From the NCBI GenBank assembly GCA_004020365.1, contig SAQR01000016.1, positions 47,451-111,450 of the forward strand: 64,000 nucleotides of DNA. Direction: 5' to 3'. Of the stretch, positions 55,841 through 63,644 are shown in pieces. The first letter of the stretch is position 1. Each line of letters starts with the position of its first letter. This stretch comes from Mesorhizobium sp. (GTDB lineage Bacteria; Pseudomonadota; Alphaproteobacteria; Rhizobiales; Rhizobiaceae). The notes beneath the pieces are model-generated. The model searched no databases. It worked only from the letters and a program-made list of their open reading frames with translations, and was not told the DNA's origin. The translations under genes were made by a program, and so were the position numbers.

Positions 55841-56262
55841 TTACTCAACACTATGCCCGTCGAGGCGCGGTGGACGGCCAAGGGCTTTGCCGGAGGCCCT
55901 TGCCCGCTGTAGCCCCGACTGCGTGCGTTCAATCAGCAGATCGCGTTCAAGTTCCGCCACTGCGTTGATGACTCCCATCGTGAGCTTGCCGGTGGAGCTG
56001 GTCAGATCGACACCACCGAGAGCGGGACAATGCACTCGCACCCCATTTCCGCCAACCTCGCGACGGTTGTGCCGACATCGATGGCGTCACGGCCAAGCCG
56101 ATCGAGCTTGGTGACGACGAGCACGTCGCCGGCTTCCAGCCTGTCCATCAACCGAATGAAACCTGGTCGCTGGCGATGGGGGTGCTCCCGGAGATGATCT
56201 CGGCAATGATACGGTGCGACTCGACCTTGGGGCCGCTTGTGTGCCACGCGGTCAATCTTCAC
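55841..56262 (-). pseudogene. tnpR: Serine recombinase (Tn3 resolvase) remnant
   Basis: Resolvase similarity is spread over three frames: SHRIIAEIISGSTPIASD (about 56165-56222), then RPGFIRLMDRLEAGDVLVV plus [13 protein letters not shown], then [20 protein letters not shown] and [20 protein letters not shown]. The last break is explained by one missing G at the GGGG before TGCGAG (about 56041-56046). The N-terminal catalytic part (YxRVSTxxQ with the active serine) is absent. The end abuts the GNAT pseudogene by nine bases. Confidence 0.8.
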
Positions 56263-57416
56263 GGGGCAGGGTCCCGAATCGCAGTCAGTACGTTGTCTTC
56301 CAGGATCGAACGGACATAGTAGCTTTGGCTTTCGTCGCGATAGAGGCCGGCGGTCGTCACGACCACGAGGTCAAGCGCGGGGACGATGAAGATGCGCTGT
56401 CCGCCGAGGCCGACGGCGGCAGTCCAGTCGAACGTCCTGTCGGCGCTTTTCGATGTCCCCGCCCACCATTGGTACGCGTAGCGCATCGGGTTCCATCCCT
56501 CGAAGCGGGGCTTGGTCGATTCTTTCACCCAGGTCTCCGACACGATCCGGCGCCCCTGCCACTCTCCGCCATTCAGCACGAGTTGGCCTATTTTCGCCAT
56601 GTCGCGCGGGCGCAGGCGCAAGCCGCCGCCGGCGATGGCGTCGCCATTCTTCATCGCCATCCATTCGAAATCCCTGATCTGAAGCGGATCGAATAGAGCA
56701 TCCTTTGCAAAGTCTCTGAGTGGTTCGCCGGCTGACTTCTTCAGCACGGCGCCGAGGAGCGCCGTCGCGCCGCTGTTGTACTGCCATCGCTCGTCCGGGT
56801 CGTAGACTACAGGGCGCTCAAGGACATAGCGATAGGGATCGGGAGATTCGTACATCTTGCGCTCGGTGTTCGCATCGCTCGCCCAAGCCGTGTCTTCGTT
56901 CCAGGCAAATCCAGCAGTCATGGTCAGAAGGTGGCGCAGCAGGATTCGCTCCCGCTGCGGCGTCTTCAGATCGGCATAGTCAGGAAAAAACAACAGCACC
57001 GGCATATCGATGCCGGTTAAAAGCTTTCGGTCGAGTGCGATACCAAAGAGAAGGGACACGACGCTCTTCGAAACCGAGCGTGTATCATGCTGCATGGTTG
57101 CATCGTAAGTCACGACACCAAGGTCGGTTCCCCATTTATAGTCGCTGCCGGCGGTGTAGGCCTCGTAGACCAGCTTGCCACGTCGTACTACGACAACGGA
57201 ATGCAGGTTCTGCCGGTCGGAAGCAGCCAGCATGGTGCCAATTTTGCAGAGGGTGGAGGCATCGAGGGATACCTCGTCAGGCCGTGCCACCTGCCAATCG
57301 TCGATTTTCGGAGGCGCCGATCCACATTGAGCTTCCGTCGCTCGGGCGAAGTCGGAAAACAAGAGGCTGGCGCAGATAAGTAATACCAACCCCAGGGCGT
57401 CGCTCACATGATGCAT
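56259..57416 (-). CDS. Exported serine hydrolase (beta-lactamase class C/EstB fold)
   Basis: A 385-residue protein with a signal peptide (about 1-27, LGLVLLICASLLFSDFARA). The catalytic SxxK is in DTRSVSKSVVSLLFGIAL, the YxN in RWQYNSGATALLG and a C-terminal GLGGQRIFIVPALDLVVV in place of KTG. This fold includes 6-aminohexanoate-dimer hydrolase, esterases and D-aminopeptidases, so a role in beta-lactam resistance is not implied. It is the last intact cargo gene before the right repeat. Start ATG 57416 lacks a strong binding site. Confidence 0.85.
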   Translation of the reverse strand: MHHVSDALGLVLLICASLLFSDFARATEAQCGSAPPKIDDWQVARPDEVSLDASTLCKIGTMLAASDRQNLHSVVVVRRGKLVYEAYTAGSDYKWGTDLGVVTYDATMQHDTRSVSKSVVSLLFGIALDRKLLTGIDMPVLLFFPDYADLKTPQRERILLRHLLTMTAGFAWNEDTAWASDANTERKMYESPDPYRYVLERPVVYDPDERWQYNSGATALLGAVLKKSAGEPLRDFAKDALFDPLQIRDFEWMAMKNGDAIAGGGLRLRPRDMAKIGQLVLNGGEWQGRRIVSETWVKESTKPRFEGWNPMRYAYQWWAGTSKSADRTFDWTAAVGLGGQRIFIVPALDLVVVTTAGLYRDESQSYYVRSILEDNVLTAIRDPAP

Positions 57417-57693
57417 GTCATGAGGCCCCGACCGTTCCCTCGCACCTTGGCACGTTCGCAGGATCGTCACCCCCAACGGCGAAGCAGGCGCGCCTGTCCA
57501 ATCCTCGTCCTACGTCACTCTGCGCCGTTGTCTGAAAGACTGCAACCTGTCCGATCGCGACCTTCACTGCGTTCACTGCAAAGGTCCGCAATTGCCGCTA
57601 CTTACTCGTTCAGGTGGCCCGCTACTGTTGAGTGCGAGCGACCCTGGGCAGCCTTGCGAAACGAGTGCCCATCAGAACCACCATTTGTTATCG

Positions 57694-57731
57694 CTTAGCA
57701 TCGTTGGCGCATTTTCAGCGCGCTGCCCTCT
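57694..57731 (-). repeat. Right terminal inverted repeat (38 bp)
   Basis: Starts CTTAGCATCGTTGGCGC and ends GCGCTGCCCTCT; its complement matches the left repeat at 31 of 38 positions. It ends two bases before the mazG stop codon. Confidence 0.78.
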
Positions 57732-57732
57732 G

Positions 57733-58557
57733 CTACTTCGCGCTTTTGGCTTGCTGCCAAAGCGCCTCCATCTCGTCGAGCGTCGCCTTATCCAGCGTGT
57801 TTCCGGACTTTTCCAGCGCGTGCTCGACATAGTGGAACCGCGACCGGAATTTCTCGTTGGTGCCGCTGAGCGCCGCTTCGGAATCAACCTTGAGGTGACG
57901 CCCGAGATTGACGACGGCAAACAGCATGTCGCCGAACTCGTCCTTGATCGAAGCCGTATCGCCCTTGGCAAGGGCTTGGCGCAACTCGCCGATCTCCTCC
58001 TCGATCTTGTCGAGGATCGGCGTGGCCTCGCTCCAGTCGAAGCCGACGCGGGCGGCTTTTTCCTGCAGTTTGAGCGCCCGGGTCAAAGCGGGCAGGGCAA
58101 CCGGTACGCTGTCCAGAAAACCCTTGCCATGATCCTCCGGATCGTGCCCGCGGGCGAGGCGGGCATTTCGCTTTTCCGCTTTTTCCTCGGCCTTGATCTT
58201 CTCCCACATGCCCTTGGCCATGCCGGCGCTGCGCGCCTCATCGTCGCCGAAGACATGCGGATGGCGGCGGATCATTTTTGTGGTGATGGCCTGGACCACG
58301 TCGCCAAAGGTGAATTCGCCGGCCTCCTCGGCCATCTGCGCATGGTAGACGACCTGCAGTAGCAGGTCGCCGAGCTCGTCGCGCAGATCGTCCAGGTCGC
58401 CGCGCGCGATGGCGTCCGCCACCTCGTAGGCTTCCTCGATCGTGTAGGGCGCGATGCTCGAGAAATCCTGCTCGATGTCCCACGGGCAGCCGGTTTCCGG
58501 CGCCCGCAGCGCCGCCATGATCTCGATCAGCCGGGAAATGTCTTTCGAGGGTTTCAT
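57733..58557 (-). CDS. mazG: Nucleoside triphosphate pyrophosphohydrolase MazG
   Basis: A 274-residue enzyme with two MazG domains. The first has APETGCPWDIEQDFSSIAPY and EEAYEVADAIARGDLDDLRD with the EExxE/ExxD metal ligands. The second, after LPALTRALKLQEKAARVGFDW, has EEEIGELRQALAKGDTASIK. It hydrolyses (d)NTPs to monophosphates as house-cleaning. The stop lies two bases from the transposon repeat, so the coding end survived the insertion. Confidence 0.95.
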   Translation of the reverse strand: MKPSKDISRLIEIMAALRAPETGCPWDIEQDFSSIAPYTIEEAYEVADAIARGDLDDLRDELGDLLLQVVYHAQMAEEAGEFTFGDVVQAITTKMIRRHPHVFGDDEARSAGMAKGMWEKIKAEEKAEKRNARLARGHDPEDHGKGFLDSVPVALPALTRALKLQEKAARVGFDWSEATPILDKIEEEIGELRQALAKGDTASIKDEFGDMLFAVVNLGRHLKVDSEAALSGTNEKFRSRFHYVEHALEKSGNTLDKATLDEMEALWQQAKSAK

Positions 58558-58644
58558 CGGTCGAATGCTAGCCTGCGTCCGACGCTGTAGCCAACGCCGT
58601 CGGCGGACGAGGGGCGATTGTCCACAGCGCTGCTGCTCAAAACC

Positions 58645-59829
58645 TCAGTCGAGCACAGAGACGATCGCCTTGGCGAGCGCGTCCATGCCGTCTTCCGGCA
58701 GGCCGGCGACGTTGATGCGGCTGTCGCCAACCATATAGACGCCGTGCTCGGCGCGCAGCCGCTCGACCTGCGCTTCGGACAGGCCAAGCCGCGAAAACAT
58801 GCCGCGATGGCTGGCGACGAAATCGAAGCGATCGGAATTGGACTGTCGCCGCAGCGCTTCGGCGAACTGCACCCGAAGCCGCAGCATGCGCAGGCGCATC
58901 TCCTCGAGTTCCGCTTCCCAGTCGGCGCGCAGCGTGGCGTCTTCAAGCACGATGCGCACCGCGGCCGCGCCGTGGTCCGGCGGCATCGAGTACATGGCGC
59001 GTGCCGCCGAAAGCATCTGGCTCATTGCGACATCCGCCTGCGCGCTGTCTTTTGCCAGGATCATCGCCGCGCCGACGCGGTCACGATACACGGCAAAGTT
59101 CTTCGAGCAGCTCGAGGCGACGACCATTTCCGGGACTTTTGCCGCCAGCAGGCGCAAGCCGGCGGCGTCAGCGTCAAGGCCCTCGCCAAACCCCTGATAG
59201 GCAATGTCGACAAAGGGCAGCAGGCCGCGCTCGACGACGAGGTCTGCTATTTCAGCCCACTGCGCGGTGTCCAGATTGGCGCCTGTCGGATTGTGGCAGC
59301 AACCATGCAGCAGCACCACGTCGCCGCTCCTGGCGCTCGCCAGCGCGCGCATCATGTCCGCGAAGCGAACAGCACCTGTGGCTGCGTCGAAGTAAGGATA
59401 TTCGCGGATCTGCAAGCTGGCGGCGCGCATCACCGGCATGTGGTTCGGCCAGGTCGGGTCCGACAGCCAGATCGTCGCGTCGGATCGCGTCCTCTTGAGC
59501 AATTCGGCCGCCAGCCGCAGCGCGCCCGAGCCGCCGGGCGCTTGCGCCGCACGGATGCGCGAAAACTCGGCCGCAGGACCAAAGACCAGCCTCGCCATCG
59601 CCGTCTTGAAGCCGGTATCGCCGGCAAGGCCGAGATAGGTCTTGGTGTCCTGGCTCTGCAGCAACCGCTTTTCGGCTTCGCGCACGGCGCGCATCACCGG
59701 CGTCTTGCCATCGCGATCCTTGTAGACGCCAACGCCGAGGTCGACCTTGCCGGGGCGGGGATCGGCACGATAGAGGCCGATCAAGGCGAGGATCTTGTCG
59801 GCAGGGGCAGGCTGGAGGTTTTCAAACAT
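58645..59829 (-). CDS. Aromatic amino acid aminotransferase (class I)
   Basis: A 394-residue PLP enzyme of the AspC/TyrB group. The start LQPAPADKILALIGLYRADP, GVYKDRDGKTPVMRAVREAE, HGCCHNPTGANLD and the lysine-containing SCSKNFAVYRDRVGAA are typical. The lysine motif matches the E. coli-like aspartate/tyrosine aminotransferases, and in rhizobia this form is usually annotated as aromatic. It lies 87 bases from mazG on the same strand. Confidence 0.92.
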   Translation of the reverse strand: MFENLQPAPADKILALIGLYRADPRPGKVDLGVGVYKDRDGKTPVMRAVREAEKRLLQSQDTKTYLGLAGDTGFKTAMARLVFGPAAEFSRIRAAQAPGGSGALRLAAELLKRTRSDATIWLSDPTWPNHMPVMRAASLQIREYPYFDAATGAVRFADMMRALASARSGDVVLLHGCCHNPTGANLDTAQWAEIADLVVERGLLPFVDIAYQGFGEGLDADAAGLRLLAAKVPEMVVASSCSKNFAVYRDRVGAAMILAKDSAQADVAMSQMLSAARAMYSMPPDHGAAAVRIVLEDATLRADWEAELEEMRLRMLRLRVQFAEALRRQSNSDRFDFVASHRGMFSRLGLSEAQVERLRAEHGVYMVGDSRINVAGLPEDGMDALAKAIVSVLD

Positions 59830-60012
59830 CGGCGCGGCTCCGTTGGCGGCGGAGTGATACGCAAATCGGCCGTGCTGCGCCAGCGGTTTTCAGTTGCGCC
59901 AGGCCGAAAACCGCCCACCGGGAGATTGGCTACAGAAATCCATAGCGTCGCCTGGAGGAGAGGCTCGCACCCGGCGAAAGGCTTTGATCGCACGGCGCGT
60001 CGCGCCGTTCTA

Positions 60013-61164
60013 TCACGCCGGTTTGAGAGCAGCAGACGGCAAGGCGGCTCCAGATTGCCGCTTCTTGCCGCCCCAACCGATCCGCGGCAACCATTCGAGG
60101 TAATAGGCGAAGCCGAACTGCAGCGCGATGCCTGTCGAGATCAGGATCGCGTCGTAGGGGAGGCCGCCCGGGCTGACGACTTTCATGACCTGCGCGATCA
60201 TGGCGAGGATCGTACCGGCGACGAAGACCGGCAGCGAATGCTTGCCGAGAACCGCGAGCGGGTGTCCCGGCCTCGTCTTCGCCAGGTTGGAAAGCGCCGG
60301 TGTTGCCACGATCAGATAGGCGATCGCCAGGATGTGCATGAGGCGCGACAGCGACAGGAACGTCTTGTCGAAGCCGGTCAGCACGGTAGGCAGGCCGGAG
60401 GCCGTTTCGATGCCCCACAGCGGCAGCCGCACCCAAATCAGCGCGCCGACCAGATACAGCACGGCCGCGCTCGCCATCATCCAGTTGAAGCGGATTTCGC
60501 CGCCGCGCTTGATATGCAGCATGCCGGCGATGCCGATGACGAAAAGAAACTGCCAGGAGAGCGGGTTCAGGAACCAGAAGCCGTCGCCGGGAAAATTCGA
60601 AGGCGCGATCTGGAAAATGCCGGCGATGAGCCAGAGGAGCGCGGACGCAGCAAGCATCAGGCGTAGGCTGAAAGTGCCGAGCCACAGGAAAAGCGGCATC
60701 ATCAGAAGCACGACGGCATACATGGAAAGAATGTTGTTGTAGCCGATCTGGTGGCCAAGCGCCGCGATGCCGAGCAGCGCTTCCGGCGTGTCCTCGATGA
60801 TCAGCTGGATGTTGATCAGCTTCAAAAGGTCGGGCCGCGAAAAATGCAACGCAGCCGCCGAGAAGATCGCCAGCGTTGCGACAGTGGTCATGACGTGGGT
60901 GACATAGAGCACACCGGCGCGCCGCCAGGCCTTTAGGGTGATGAGCAACCGGTTCCCCGGCTGGAACTTCAGTCCGTAGGCGAGCCCAACGGCAATCCCC
61001 GAAATCAGCACGAAGGCTTCGGCCGAATCGGAAAAGCCGAGATTCTTGTGCGTGACATATTCGAAGATCGTCCCCGGCACGTGGTTGACGAAGATCGTCA
61101 GCAGCGCTAGCGCGCGGAAGACATCGATGCGGGTATCCCGCTGGGCTGTCATATTGCTTGTCAT
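60013..61164 (-). CDS. OpgC-like membrane acyltransferase
   Basis: A 383-residue integral membrane protein with about ten helices. It begins RDTRIDVFRALALLTIFVNH, the acyltransferase-3/OpgC motif with RxDxxRxLAL and the histidine of VNHVPG, then SDSAEAFVLISGIAVGLAYG. OpgC adds succinyl groups to periplasmic glucans; in rhizobia several paralogues exist and the acceptor here is unknown. It is divergent from an ECF sigma gene across 288 bases, in which I see nothing certain. Confidence 0.88.
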   Translation of the reverse strand: MTSNMTAQRDTRIDVFRALALLTIFVNHVPGTIFEYVTHKNLGFSDSAEAFVLISGIAVGLAYGLKFQPGNRLLITLKAWRRAGVLYVTHVMTTVATLAIFSAAALHFSRPDLLKLINIQLIIEDTPEALLGIAALGHQIGYNNILSMYAVVLLMMPLFLWLGTFSLRLMLAASALLWLIAGIFQIAPSNFPGDGFWFLNPLSWQFLFVIGIAGMLHIKRGGEIRFNWMMASAAVLYLVGALIWVRLPLWGIETASGLPTVLTGFDKTFLSLSRLMHILAIAYLIVATPALSNLAKTRPGHPLAVLGKHSLPVFVAGTILAMIAQVMKVVSPGGLPYDAILISTGIALQFGFAYYLEWLPRIGWGGKKRQSGAALPSAALKPA

Positions 61165-61452
61165 GTCGGGTCGATAATTCGTTGAACAATCGGGCCCACA
61201 GGGCCTCGGCGAAGGGAAAATTCGGCGGTGAATGTTTCCCGCCTATAACTCGCAAGTGCCCCGTAAATGATGACACCCACGCGATTTTTCGCGTCACAAA
61301 TTAATTCAGCTGTAAACATCGAAGTCGCCGCGGCGCTACAACCGCGCGGCGAATTGTATCGGGTCGGGGATGGTTCGCGGACACGCGAAGGTGGCGTTGT
61401 GCCGGACGTCCCGGATCGCAAAAAAAGCAGAGAGCGGGATTAAAAACCTGCC

Positions 61453-62001
61453 ATGCTCCGTAAACAGGACGTGAGAGGGTGGATGCCGCGCTTCGATATC
61501 ATAGGACAGCTTGGTTGCCTGCGCCGCTACGCGCGTTCGCTGACGCGCGACAGCGCAGAAGCAGAGGATCTGGTGCATGACGCGCTGGTGCGTGCCTATG
61601 AGCGGCTCGGCACCTTTCGATCCGGCGGAAACCTGCGCGCATGGCTGCTGTCGATCGTTCACAACACTTTCATTGACGGCTTGCGGTCGCGCAAATCCGA
61701 AGCGGCGCGGGTCGAGCAGGCCGGATATCTTGCCGACGCCAGCATGCAGGCTCCCCAGGAACATTCCGTCCGCCTGGCACAGGTGCGCGAAGCTTTTTTC
61801 GAATTGCCGGATGAGCAGCGTTCGGCGCTGCATCTCGTCGCCATCGAGGGACTTAGCTACAGCCAGGCGGCCGACGCCAGCGGCGTACCGCTGGGTACGC
61901 TGATGTCGCGCATCGGCAGGGCGCGCGCAGCGCTCCGCGAGATGGAGGACAAATTGCCGGCACGTGCGAAAAGCCACCTCAAGATCGTGGGAGGCCCGTG
62001 A
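61453..62001 (+). CDS. ECF RNA polymerase sigma factor
   Basis: A 182-residue sigma-70-family protein. Region 2 has YARSLTRDSAEAEDLVHDALVR-type sequence with LRAWLLSIVHNTFID, and region 4 has DEQRSALHLVAIEGLSYSQA then GVPLGTLMSRIGRARAALRE. The following gene is its likely anti-sigma factor, joined by a TGATG overlap. Starts at 61453 and 61483 are possible. No EcfG-type or self-recognition promoter is evident upstream. Confidence 0.92.
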   Translation: MLRKQDVRGWMPRFDIIGQLGCLRRYARSLTRDSAEAEDLVHDALVRAYERLGTFRSGGNLRAWLLSIVHNTFIDGLRSRKSEAARVEQAGYLADASMQAPQEHSVRLAQVREAFFELPDEQRSALHLVAIEGLSYSQAADASGVPLGTLMSRIGRARAALREMEDKLPARAKSHLKIVGGP

Positions 62002-62777
62002 TGATGAGCGAACTGCGCGACCCGGTGACCGATGCCGACCTCGACGCCTATGTCGACGACCAGCTCGACGTTGCCCGCCGCATCGAAGTCGAGGCGTTTC
62101 TTTCCGCCCGTCCCGAGGCTGCCGCTCGCGTGATGTCCGACCTCAGGACGCGCGACGAACTGCGCGTGGCGCTTGCCGGATGCAAGGGCATGGCGCGGCC
62201 GGCGACGGCTGATGCGGCACGGCGGCTTGAACGGGGACTGGCTCAAGGGCGCGCCTTGCGCACGTTGCAGCGGGCTGCGGCGGTTGCAGTCCTGCTGGCT
62301 GCGGGCTGGCTGGCCAACGGCATCGTCGGGCCGATATCGGTGACGAAAGTCGTCGCCTCGACCCAGCCGCCCGTCTATCTGGAGGAGGCGATCCGGGCAC
62401 ACAGGACGACGATCATACGCGAGGCCATGTCATCCCAGCCCGAAGCGCCGGATTACGATGCGGATGAAATCCGCGCCGCCACGGCGATCGTCATGCCGTC
62501 GCTGCCGCAGGACTGGAAGGTCCGTGACGTCCAGATCTATCCGTCGCAGTTCGGCCCGAGCGTCGAAATGGCTGTCGAAACAAGAGACCTGGGACTGGTC
62601 TCGCTGTTCGCGATCAGGCCCGGAACGTTCGACGTGGTCCAGCCGACCGTCGCCCCGTCGGGCGAAATTTCCTCCGCCTATTTCCAGATCGGCGAAGTTG
62701 CTTACGCAGTCGTCGCCCGAAGCGGTGTCCGCGATCTTGATCGCACCGCAGAAACACTCGCCAACACGCTTTACTGA
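62001..62777 (+). CDS. Transmembrane anti-sigma factor
   Basis: A 258-residue protein. The cytoplasmic N-terminus DADLDAYVDDQLDVARRIEV then EAFLSARPEAAARV is the anti-sigma domain type common in rhizobia but lacks the HxxxCxxC zinc motif. One membrane helix (AAAVAVLLAAGWLANGIVG, about 92-110) is followed by a periplasmic domain of about 145 residues. It should bind the sigma factor encoded upstream. Start ATG 62001 follows GGGAGGC and overlaps the sigma stop. Confidence 0.85.
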   Translation: MMSELRDPVTDADLDAYVDDQLDVARRIEVEAFLSARPEAAARVMSDLRTRDELRVALAGCKGMARPATADAARRLERGLAQGRALRTLQRAAAVAVLLAAGWLANGIVGPISVTKVVASTQPPVYLEEAIRAHRTTIIREAMSSQPEAPDYDADEIRAATAIVMPSLPQDWKVRDVQIYPSQFGPSVEMAVETRDLGLVSLFAIRPGTFDVVQPTVAPSGEISSAYFQIGEVAYAVVARSGVRDLDRTAETLANTLY

Positions 62778-62798
62778 CCTTCACAAAGGAGAACCCGC

Positions 62799-63515
62799 AT
62801 GAACACCCCAAATCTAGGATACCGCACCGGCGTCGGAGCCCAAACCGGCGCCGTCTATGACGAAGGCCTGCGCCAGCACATGCTGCGCGTTTACAACTAC
62901 ATGGGCGTTGGCCTCGTCGTTACCGGCGTGATCGCCTTCGTCGTGGCTTCGACGCCGGCTCTCTACGTGCCGATCTTTTCCACTTCGTTGAAGTGGGTGG
63001 TGATGCTGGCGCCGCTCGCCTTCGTGCTTTTGTTCTCGTTCCGGATACAGACGATGTCGGCGGCCGGCGCTCAGGCGATGTTCTGGGCATTCTGTGCGGT
63101 CATGGGCCTGTCGCTGGCTTCCGTGTTCCTGGTGTTCACCGGGACCAGCATCGCGCGCACCTTCTTCATCGCCGCCACCATGTTCGGCGCGACCAGCCTT
63201 TATGGCTACACGACCAAACGCGACCTGACCCAGTTCTCGTCCTTCCTGATCATGGGTCTGATCGGCGTGGTGATCGCCAGCATCGTCAACATCTTCCTCG
63301 GCTCGACTGCGCTCCAGTTCGCCATCTCGGTGATCGGCATCGCCGTGTTCATCGGTCTGACCGCCTGGGATACCCAGACGATCAAGGAGCAGTTTGCAGA
63401 AAACTTCGGTGCGGAATCGCAGCAGAAGCTCGCCGTATTCGGTGCATTCTCGCTCTATCTGAACTTCATCAACATCTTCCAGCTGCTGTTGAACTTCACC
63501 GGCGAGCGCGAATAG
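62799..63515 (+). CDS. Bax inhibitor-1/YccA family membrane protein
   Basis: A 238-residue protein with seven hydrophobic helices, for example YMGVGLVVTGVIAFVVASTP and AGAQAMFWAFCAVMGLSLAS. The C-terminal GLTAWDTQTIKEQF and the conserved D residues correspond to the BI-1 ion/pH sensor. Bacterial members modulate membrane proteases such as FtsH or conduct calcium. The ATG at 62799 follows AAAGGAG. It lies 21 bases past the anti-sigma gene and could be in its operon. Confidence 0.92.
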   Translation: MNTPNLGYRTGVGAQTGAVYDEGLRQHMLRVYNYMGVGLVVTGVIAFVVASTPALYVPIFSTSLKWVVMLAPLAFVLLFSFRIQTMSAAGAQAMFWAFCAVMGLSLASVFLVFTGTSIARTFFIAATMFGATSLYGYTTKRDLTQFSSFLIMGLIGVVIASIVNIFLGSTALQFAISVIGIAVFIGLTAWDTQTIKEQFAENFGAESQQKLAVFGAFSLYLNFINIFQLLLNFTGERE

Positions 63516-63527
63516 CCGCGTCAAATC

Positions 63528-63571
63528 CATGCATGTCGCGGCAGCGTTTTTTTTGGGCAGCGACATGCATG
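63528..63571. repeat. 12-bp perfect inverted repeat CATGCATGTCGC
   Basis: CATGCATGTCGC (63528-63539) and GCGACATGCATG (63560-63571) enclose a GGCAGCG-T8-GGGCA loop. The sequence resembles dispersed palindromes of rhizobial intergenic DNA and may also terminate the BI-1 transcript. Confidence 0.7.
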
Positions 63572-63644
63572 AACAGAGACTTGGAAAGCGCGTCGCGAAA
63601 AATCTCTCGGAACGCGGCGCGCTCGGATATTGGAGTTGCTTCCC

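Larger units (their letters stand above)
53457..57731. mobile_element. Decayed Tn3-family transposon between hflX and mazG
   Basis: The 4.28-kb segment is framed by 38-bp inverted repeats: 53457-53494 (AGAGGGCATCGCG...CGCTAAG) and 57694-57731 (the complement of AGAGGGCAGCGCG...GCTAAG), identical at 31 of 38 places. The inner ends TAAG are Tn3-type. Between them are a tnpA remnant whose C-terminus faces the left repeat, a broken resolvase, a broken GNAT gene, LysR, a small ORF and a serine hydrolase. If the repeat starts at GAGGG, the flanking five bases are TCCTA and TGCTA, possibly a target duplication with one change. No intact transposase is left, so it cannot move itself. Confidence 0.8.

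Noticed and set aside
58618-60666. 682-codon open frame on the plus strand
   Set aside because: Antisense to the aromatic aminotransferase and part of the OpgC-like gene; composition is typical of a GC-driven shadow frame.
61161-61421. Frame ending in ATGA overlap with the OpgC-like start
   Set aside because: The overlap looks like coupling, but there is no ribosome binding site before any of its start codons and no similarity I recognise.
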